28,864 nt of DNA from a virus. Position 1 is the first letter of the stretch. Every line of letters starts with the position of its first letter. A program made the position numbers and the translations under genes. The stretch spans positions 1 to 28,864 of IMG/VR virus record IMGVR_UViG_3300008267_001162. One strand, written 5' to 3'. Below, piece by piece: positions 23,901 through 28,864 of this stretch. The notes below the pieces were generated by a model. It was not told the DNA's origin, did no database searches, and worked only from the letters and a program-made list of their open reading frames with translations.

Positions 23901-25617
23901 TACCTGCAGAACCATTTGTACCTGAAGTACCTGATGTTCCTGATGTTTGTGATAAACCTGAAGCACCTGCTGTACCTGCTGTACCCGCTGAACCTGCTGT
24001 TCCGCTAGTTCCTGAAGTACCTGATGTTCTGCTATTTCCTGAAATACCTTCTGTACCTGAAGAACCATTTGTTCCTGAAGTACCGCTTGTACCTGATGTT
24101 CTAGAATTACCAGCAGCACCTGCTGTACCTGAAGAACCATTAGTACCTGATGTGCCTGATGTACCTGAAGTACCTGAAGCACCTGAAGTACCACTATTAC
24201 CACCTAAACCGCTTGTACCTACTGAACCTGAGGTTCCTGAAGTACCAGAAGTTGAACTTAATCCTGATTGACCCGCAGCTCCTGAAGTACCTGCTGAACC
24301 ATTAGTTCCGCTAGTACCGCTAGTACCTGCAGTTCTAGATGAACCTGAAGTACCTGCGGTACCATTTGTTCCACTAGTTCCGCTTGTACCAGAAGTACCA
24401 GCTGCGCTTGAATTACCTGAAGTACCTGCAGAACCATTAGTTCCGCTTGTACCACTAGTGCCTGAAGTTCCTGAAGAACCAGCTGCGCCTGAATTTCCTG
24501 AAGTACCTGCAGAACCTGTTGTACCTGAAGTACCTGATGTACCGCTAGTACCTGAAGTTCCTGCAGTTCTAGAAGCACCAGCAGTACCTGCTGTACCTGA
24601 TGAACCTGCTGTACCTGATGAACCTGCTGTACCACTTGTACCTGATGTACCACTTGTTTGTGATGCACCTGAAGAACCAGCAATACCTGTAGTACCTGCT
24701 GTACCCGTTGTACCTGAAGTTCCTGATGTACCGCTTGTTCCACTTGTAGTACTTGAACCTGAGGTTCTAGCTAAACCACTTGTACCAAAGCTACCGCTGG
24801 TACCTGAAGTACCTGAGGTTGAACTTACACCACTTGCACCTGCGTTACCTGAAGTACCCGTGCTACCAGTTGTACCACTAGTTCCTGAAGTACCGCTTGT
24901 ACCACTAGTTTGGCTTGCACCTGATTGACCGGCGGTACCTGTAGAACCTGAAGTACCTGATGTACCACTAGTTTGACTTGCACCTGATTGGCCTGCAGTA
25001 CCTGATGATCCTGTTGTACCACTAGTACCTGATGTACCACTAGTACCTGAAGTTTGGCTTAATCCTGATTGGCCTGCTGTACCTGCAGAACCTGTTGTAC
25101 CACTAGTACCTGATGTACCACTAGTACCTGATGTTCCTGATGTTTGGCTTGCACCTGATTGACCGGCGGTACCTGCAGAACCTGCAGTACCACTAGTACC
25201 ACTAGTTCCTGAAGTTTGTGAAATACCTGATGTACCTGTAGAACCATTTGTTCCACTTGTACCTGAAGTACCTGAAGTTCTAGAAGCACCTGCTGTACCT
25301 GCGGTTCCATTTGTACCTGAAGTACCTGATGTGCCACTTGTACCAGCTGTACCACTATTACCTGCTAAACCACTTGTACCTACTGAACCACTTGTTCCGC
25401 TTGTACCAGAGGTCGAACTTAATGCTGATTGACCTGCAGCGCCTGATGTACCATTTGAACCATTTGTTCCACTTGTACCTGATGTGCCTGAAGTTTGTGA
25501 AGAACCTGATGTTCCTGCGGTGCCATTTGTTCCTGAAGTTCCACTAGTACCTGATGTACCAGCAGCACCTGAGTTACCTGATGTACCATTTGAACCATTT
25601 GTTCCACTTGTACCTGA
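20986..25617 (-). CDS. Giant Gly-Thr-Ser repeat fibre, C-terminal segment with Peptidase S74 chaperone
   Basis: The frame is open for about 1,543 residues from the lesion at 25618 to the stop at 20986. About 1,380 residues are Gly-X-Y triplets, mainly GTS, with almost no Pro. The tail from about 21420 reads NQPNYLIYTVNATTVQSTDF, then YKLHVNGNVSG, and a Peptidase S74 domain: SDRRIKGDI (Ser codon at 21276), HAGVIAQEVEVVLPEVV, and a C-terminal coiled coil KELNDKVKELEAKVNK. S74 domains trimerise phage fibres and then cut themselves off before the Ser, using a Ser-Lys dyad. A GTG at 22569 in the same frame is only a Val inside the repeat, not a start. The segment is the continuation of the frame at 25619-28864 after a 2-base lesion. 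It is most likely a long tail or side fibre and the probable substrate of the neighbouring glycosyltransferases. Confidence 0.85.
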   Translation of the reverse strand, partial: SGTSGTNGSNGTSGNSGAAGTSGTSGTSGTNGTAGTSGSSQTSGTSGTSGTNGSNGTSGAAGQSALSSTSGTSGTSGSVGTSGLAGNSGTAGTSGTSGTSGTNGTAGTAGASRTSGTSGTSGTNGSTGTSGISQTSGTSGTSGTAGSAGTAGQSGASQTSGTSGTSGTSGTSGTTGSAGTAGQSGLSQTSGTSGTSGTSGTTGSSGTAGQSGASQTSGTSGTSGSTGTAGQSGASQTSGTSGTSGTSGTTGSTGTSGNAGASGVSSTSGTSGTSGSFGTSGLARTSGSSTTSGTSGTSGTSGTTGTAGTTGIAGSSGASQTSGTSGTSGTAGSSGTAGSSGTAGTAGASRTAGTSGTSGTSGTSGTTGSAGTSGNSGAAGSSGTSGTSGTSGTNGSAGTSGNSSAAGTSGTSGTSGTNGTAGTSGSSRTAGTSGTSGTNGSAGTSGAAGQSGLSSTSGTSGTSGSVGTSGLGGNSGTSGASGTSGTSGTSGTNGSSGTAGAAGNSRTSGTSGTSGTNGSSGTEGISGNSRTSGTSGTSGTAGSAGTAGTAGASGLSQTSGTSGTSGTNGSAGTAGSSNISSTSGTSGTSGTSGTNGSAGTAGQSGLSRTSGTSGTSGTSGTNGSAGTSGNAGAAGTSGTSGTSGTNGSAGTSGNAGASGVSSTSGTSGTSGSFGTSGLARTSGLSTTSGTSGTSGTSGTTGSNGTSGATGASGISGESGTSGTSGSAGTAGTSGTSGSAGTSGAARTSGQSTASGTSGTSGTSGTSGSAGTAGTAGASGASQTSGTSGTSGTNGSAGTAGVAGNSRTSGTSGTSGSTGTSGNDGASGLSRTSGTSGTSGTNGSAGTGGAAGASGTSGTSGTSGTNGSTGTSGNAGASGISSTSGTSGTSGSFGTSGLATTSGLSTASGTSGTSGTSGTSGAARTAGTSSASQTSGTSGTSGTSGSAGTAGNAGASGLSRTSGTSGTSGTSGTTGSNGTSGQATNSGTSTASGTSGTSGTSGTNGVSGTSGIAGAAGVSGASATSGTSGTNGSSGTSGAAANAGTSTASQTSGTSGTSGTSGAAQAAGGSTPSFTSGTSGTSGTTGAARTGGQSTASGTSGTSGTSGTSGSTGTSGAAANAGSSSLSQTSGTSGTSGTSGAVQSAGTSSSSQTSGTSGTSGTTGAARTAGQSTASGTSGTSGTSGTSGSTGTSGAATNAGTSTASQTSGTSGTSGTNGAVQAAGTSSASQTSGTSGTSGTSGAVQTAGSSSASQTSGTSGTSGTSGAAQAAGGSTPSFTSGTSGTSGTTGAARTGGQSSASGTSGTSGTNGSSGTSGNAGASGLSRTSGTSGSTGSSGTSGNAGASGLSSTSGTSGTSGSFGTSGLATTSGLSTTGGTSGISGGTFNNQPNYLIYTVNATTVQSTDFLYVDNTNDRLGISTTSPSYKLHVNGNVSGISIYASDDIQAFSDRRIKGDIQVIPNALDKISQIAGVTFIRLDGDEDNQHRHAGVIAQEVEVVLPEVVHTDARTGMKSVAYGNLNALLIEAIKELNDKVKELEAKVNK
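21754..22509 (-). repeat. 72/72/90-bp higher-order repeat near the fibre C-terminus
   Basis: Protein units of 24, 24, 30, 24, 24, 30, 24, 24, 24 and 24 residues, each opening GAA or GAV and ending TSGTSGTSGT plus one residue. Typical openings are GAAQAAGGSTPSF, GAVQAAGTSSASQ and GAARTGGQSTASG. All lengths are multiples of three residues, so the Gly-X-Y phase is preserved. The unit order GAAQ-, GAAR- near the start is repeated near the end, indicating block duplication. Confidence 0.85.
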
Positions 25618-28600
25618 GACCAGCAGTACCTGTAGAACCTGTTGTTCCTGATGTGCCTGATGTGCCTGAAGTACCTGATGTTTGACTTAAACCTGAAGTA
25701 CCTGTTGCACCTGATGTACCTGCGGTACCAGTTGTACCTGATGTACCACTTGTACCACTTGTTCCACTTGTTGAGCTTGAACCAGAAGTTCTAGATAAAC
25801 CAGAAGTACCGAAGCTACCACTTGTGCCTGAAGTACCTGAAGTTGAACTTACACCACTTGCTCCCGCATTACCTGAAGTACCTGCTGAACCATTTGTACC
25901 GCTTGTTCCTGATGTTCCGCTTGTTCCTGAAGTACCAGCTGCGCCTGAATTTCCTGAAGTACCTGCTGAGCCATTAGTTCCGCTAGTACCTGAAGTGCCT
26001 GAGGTACCTGAGGTATTAGATGTACCTGAATTTCCTGAAGTACCGTTTGAACCATTAGTACCAGATGTACCTGAAGTACCAGATGTACCAGAAGTTCTAG
26101 AAGCACCAGCATTACCTGCTGTACCTGTAGAACCATTTGTTCCACTTGTACCGCTAGTACCACTTGTTTGTGATGCACCTGAAGAACCAGCGGCACCAGT
26201 AGTACCAGCTGAACCATTTGTGCCACTTGTACCTGAAGTACCACTTGTTTGGCTATTACCTGAGGTACCTGCGCTACCATTTGTACCGCTTGTACCTGAA
26301 GTACCTGATGTTTGAGATTGACCAGAAATACCTGCTGTACCTGCTGAACCGTTTGTACCACTTGTACCCGAAGTGCCTGAAGTGCCTGAAGTGCCACTAT
26401 TACCTGCTAAACCGCTTGTACCTACTGAACCTGAAGTACCGCTTGTACCAGAGGTTGAACTTAATCCTGATTGACCGGCAGCTCCAGCTGTACCATTTGA
26501 GCCGTTTGTTCCTGAAGTACCACTTGTGCCTGATGTTCTAGAAGCACCTGCTGTACCAGTAGTACCATTAGTACCACTTGTACCTGAAGTACCTGATGTA
26601 CCTGCTGCGCCTGAATTTCCTGATGTACCTGAAGAACCATTAGTTCCTGAAGTACCTGATGTACCAGAAGTACCTGCTGCGCCTGAATTTCCTGATGTAC
26701 CTGAAGAACCATTAGTTCCTGAAGTACCTGATGTACCAGAAGTACCTGATGTTCCTGAAGTTTGTGATAAACCTGATTGACCAGCTGTACCTGCGGAACC
26801 TGTTGTTCCTGAAGTTCCGCTTGTACCTGATGTACCACTTGTTTGTGATGCGCCTGAAGAACCAGCAATACCTGATGTACCTGCTGTACCGGCTGTACCA
26901 CTTGTACCTGAAGTACCACTTGTTGTACTTGAACCTGAAGTTCTAGCTAAACCACTTGTACCAAAGCTACCACTTGTACCTGATGTACCTGAAGTTGAAC
27001 TTAAACCACTTGCTCCAGCATTACCCGCGGTACCTGTTGAACCATTTGTACCGCTTGTACCGCTAGTTCCTGAGGTTTGGCTTAAACCTGATTGACCAGC
27101 TGTACCTGCTGAACCTGTTGTGCCGCTAGTACCTGATGTACCTGAAGTACCTGCGGTACTTGATGCGCCTGATTGACCTGCGGTACCTGCTGAACCTGCT
27201 GTTCCACTTGTACCACTAGTTCCTGAAGTTTGTGAAGAACCTGATGTACCTGCGGTTCCATTAGTACCACTTGTACCACTTGTTCCTGATGTACCTGCAG
27301 TTCCAGAAGCACCTGATGTACCTGCACTACCATTTGTACCGCTTGTACCTGATGTTCCTGAGGTACCTGCTGTACCACTATTACCTGCTAATCCTGAGGT
27401 ACCTACTGAACCTGAAGTACCAGAAGTACCTGAGGTTGAACTTAATGCTGATTGACCAGCGGCACCTGCTGTACCTGTAGTACCGTTTGTTCCACTAGTA
27501 CCACTTGTACCTGATGTACCAGCAGTTCTAGAAGCGCCTGATGTTCCTGCGGTACCATTAGTACCACTTGTACCACTTGTACCTGATGTACCAGCAGTAC
27601 CTGAAGCTCCTGCACTACCTGCTGTACCTGCGCTACCATTTGTTCCGCTAGTACCTGAAGTACCTGAAGTTTGGCTTGCACCTGAAGTACCTACGACGCC
27701 TGATGTGCCTGAAGTACCGGATGTACCTGCAGTACCGCTTGTTGTGCTTGAACCTGAAGTTCTAGCTAGACCAGAAGTACCGAAGCTACCACTTGTACCA
27801 CTTGTACCACTTGTTGAACTTAAACCGCTTGCACCTGCGTTACCTGAAGTACCTGCGCTACCATTAGTTCCTGAAGTTCCACTAGTACCTGATGTACCAG
27901 CAGCACCTGCATTACCTGCAGTACCGTTTGAACCTGTTGTTCCTGATGTACCTGATGTACCTGATGTACCTGAAGTTTGGCTTGCGCCTGATTGACCTGC
28001 GGTACCATTTGAACCTGCTGTTCCGCTTGTGCCACTTGTTCCTGAAGTTTGAGATAAACCTGAAGTACCTGTGCTACCATTTGTACCGCTTGTACCTGAA
28101 GTACCTGATGTTCTACTATTTCCTGATTGACCTGCGGTACCTGAAGAACCATTTGTTCCTGAAGTACCACTTGTTCCTGATGTACCTGCTGTACCACTAT
28201 TACCTGCTAATCCTGAGGTACCTACTGAACCACTAGTACCACTAGTTCCAGAAGTTGAACTTAATCCTGATTGTCCAGCAGCACCTGCTGTACCAGCACT
28301 ACCGTTTGTACCTGAAGTACCGCTTGTACCTGATGTTTGTGATGAACCTGAAGTACCTGCTGTACCGTTTGTACCACTCGTACCACTAGTACCTGAAGTA
28401 CCAGCGGCACCAGCATTACCTGAGGTACCAATACTACCGTTAGTACCTGATGTACCACTAGTACCGCTTGTACCTGAGGTTTGTGATATTCCTGATTGAC
28501 CTGCAGTACCATTTGAACCGTTTGTTCCTGAAGTACCTGAAGTACCGCTTGTTTGTGAAGAACCTGATGTTCCTGCAGTACCGTTTGTTCCGCTAGTTCC

Positions 28601-28864
28601 TGATGTACCTGATGTACCTGAGGTTCTTGATAAACCAGCATTACCTGCTGTACCAGCTGAACCGTTTGTACCTGATGTACCTGAAGTACCGCTTGTACCT
28701 GCTGTACCTGAATTTCCGGCTAAACCGCTTGTACCTACAGAACCACTAGTACCACTAGTTCCAGAGGTTGAGCTAAGACCTGATTGGCCGGCTGCACCTG
28801 CTGTACCATTTGAACCATTAGTTCCACTTGTACCTGATGTTCCTGAAGTTTGACTTATACCTGA
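25574..28864 (-). CDS. Giant Gly-Thr-Ser repeat fibre, upstream segment (5' end outside window)
   Basis: The frame enters at the window edge (codon 28864-28862 is TCA) and encodes about 1,082 residues of Gly-X-Y triplets before a frame break near 25618, after which it runs 14 codons out of register to a TAA at 25576-25574. It contains no Met codon and no obvious start, so the N-terminus lies beyond the window. Together with the downstream segment the visible protein is about 2,625 residues. Triplets are mostly GTS with GTN, GTA, GAA, GNA, GQS, GLS and regular non-Gly triplets STS, QTS or RTS. If the break is an error, both segments are one gene; if real, this would be a truncated fibre lacking its S74 chaperone. 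Confidence 0.82.
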   Translation of the reverse strand, partial: SGISQTSGTSGTSGTNGSNGTAGAAGQSGLSSTSGTSGTSGSVGTSGLAGNSGTAGTSGTSGTSGTNGSAGTAGNAGLSRTSGTSGTSGTSGTNGTAGTSGSSQTSGTSGTSGTNGSNGTAGQSGISQTSGTSGTSGTSGTNGSIGTSGNAGAAGTSGTSGTSGTNGTAGTSGSSQTSGTSGTSGTNGSAGTAGAAGQSGLSSTSGTSGTSGSVGTSGLAGNSGTAGTSGTSGTSGTNGSSGTAGQSGNSRTSGTSGTSGTNGSTGTSGLSQTSGTSGTSGTAGSNGTAGQSGASQTSGTSGTSGTSGTTGSNGTAGNAGAAGTSGTSGTSGTNGSAGTSGNAGASGLSSTSGTSGTSGSFGTSGLARTSGSSTTSGTAGTSGTSGTSGVVGTSGASQTSGTSGTSGTNGSAGTAGSAGASGTAGTSGTSGTSGTNGTAGTSGASRTAGTSGTSGTSGTNGTTGTAGAAGQSALSSTSGTSGTSGSVGTSGLAGNSGTAGTSGTSGTSGTNGSAGTSGASGTAGTSGTSGTSGTNGTAGTSGSSQTSGTSGTSGTAGSAGTAGQSGASSTAGTSGTSGTSGTTGSAGTAGQSGLSQTSGTSGTSGTNGSTGTAGNAGASGLSSTSGTSGTSGSFGTSGLARTSGSSTTSGTSGTSGTAGTAGTSGIAGSSGASQTSGTSGTSGTSGTTGSAGTAGQSGLSQTSGTSGTSGTSGTSGTNGSSGTSGNSGAAGTSGTSGTSGTNGSSGTSGNSGAAGTSGTSGTSGTNGTTGTAGASRTSGTSGTSGTNGSNGTAGAAGQSGLSSTSGTSGTSGSVGTSGLAGNSGTSGTSGTSGTSGTNGSAGTAGISGQSQTSGTSGTSGTNGSAGTSGNSQTSGTSGTSGTNGSAGTTGAAGSSGASQTSGTSGTSGTNGSTGTAGNAGASRTSGTSGTSGTSGTNGSNGTSGNSGTSNTSGTSGTSGTSGTNGSAGTSGNSGAAGTSGTSGTSGTSGTNGSAGTSGNAGASGVSSTSGTSGTSGSFGTSGLSRTSGSSSTSGTSGTSGTSGTTGTAGTSGATGTSGLSQTSGTSGTSGTSGTTGSTGTAGLRYKWNKWFKWYIR
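25611..25622 (-). other. Two-base frame lesion in the fibre gene
   Basis: The plus strand reads CCTGAGACCAGCAG where the pattern elsewhere is CCTGAGGTACCAGCAG. Loss of two bases shifts the Gly-X-Y frame. All repeat sequence on either side keeps one constant phase, so this is the only frame break seen in 7.4 kb. Confidence 0.85.

Larger units (their letters stand above)
21480..28864 (-). repeat. 7.4-kb region of 9-bp-based coding repeats (Gly-X-Y triplets)
   Basis: The whole stretch is built from 9-base units of the form GGT-ACN-TCA or AGT. Two marker modules recur. A 'GSVGTSGLAGNSG' type is near 24204, 25367, 26409, 27390, 28207 and 28716. A 'GSFGTSGLA' type is near 21520, 22925, 23581, 24772, 25795, 26941 and 27768. 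From 28.2 to 23.6 kb the two types alternate every 0.4-0.6 kb. Gly is nearly always GGT while Thr and Ser codons vary. Such DNA is prone to assembly collapse, so copy number here is uncertain. Confidence 0.9.

Noticed and set aside
21458-28236. Many open frames on the plus strand rich in Pro, Val and Glu (or Tyr and Leu) across the repeat region
   Set aside because: They are the antisense readings of the Gly-Thr-Ser repeat: CCT-GAA-GTA is the complement of TAC-TTC-AGG. They change phase exactly where the fibre frame does and have no plausible start regions.
21576-28641. Minus-strand frames rich in His, Gln, Val and Leu (MVHQVLQVQ-type) in the repeat region
   Set aside because: They are out-of-phase readings of the same 9-bp repeat, broken into short pieces by stops, with no known domain. 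The Gly-X-Y frame is continuous and ends in a real S74 domain.
21480-28864. CRISPR array or other noncoding satellite
   Set aside because: Units are 9 bp based, contiguous, without unique spacers, and encode a consistent protein frame ending in a chaperone domain.
1-28864. tRNA genes, integrase or attachment sites, insertion sequences
   Set aside because: None was recognised by eye; intergenic gaps are short and nearly all sequence is accounted for by genes. A tRNA search tool was not available.

Overview
The window looks like part of the genome of a contractile-tailed (T4-like, myovirus-type) phage. It is AT-rich and every credible gene lies on the minus strand, so transcription runs from position 28864 towards 1. 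It carries a T4-type tail set: sheath, tube, a gp26-like hub-assembly protein, tape measure and baseplate genes. These are followed by a replication/recombination module with a family A polymerase-like protein, a gp32-like ssDNA-binding protein and a UvsX/RecA-like recombinase. Start codons are preceded by A-rich sequence rather than Shine-Dalgarno sites, which fits a Bacteroidota-type host, but the host is an inference only.

Layout in transcription order. (1) 28864-20986: one giant Gly-X-Y (mostly Gly-Thr-Ser) repeat fibre gene. Its N-terminus lies outside the window, it ends in a Peptidase S74 intramolecular chaperone, and it carries one 2-base frame lesion near 25618. (2) 20983-20324: a small Gly/Tyr-rich probable fibre-associated protein. 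(3) 20266-15456: a tightly overlapping four-gene sugar cassette with a large multidomain glycosyltransferase, a GT4-like transferase, an FkbM-type methyltransferase and a TibC/AAH-like protein O-heptosyltransferase. (4) 15454-11833: a small coiled-coil protein, tail sheath, tail tube (apparently internally deleted and frameshifted), a strong terminator, and a gp26-like chaperone gene that runs into an 89-codon extension through a probable +1/-2 frameshift at a U7 run. (5) 11832-3142: tape measure, a 25-residue-repeat miniprotein, a tube-cap-like baseplate protein, a LysM-like protein, a 961-residue hub protein with a C-terminal LAS/M15-type peptidase, and an unknown protein. (6) 3128-1: the replication module.

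Most interesting hypothesis: the phage encodes its own protein O-glycosylation system, in which a TibC-like transferase plus two other transferases and a methyltransferase decorate the adjacent Ser/Thr-rich giant fibre. Other points of interest are a conserved TATTTATA box just upstream of six gene starts (the reverse complement of the T4 late promoter word), a non-canonical translational frameshift, a polymerase with an altered motif C, and a regular, multi-level repeat architecture in the fibre.

Limits: no database search, alignment or structure prediction was run. Family calls rest on motifs recognised by eye. Three reading-frame discontinuities (near 12135, 13038 and 25618) could each be sequencing or assembly errors.
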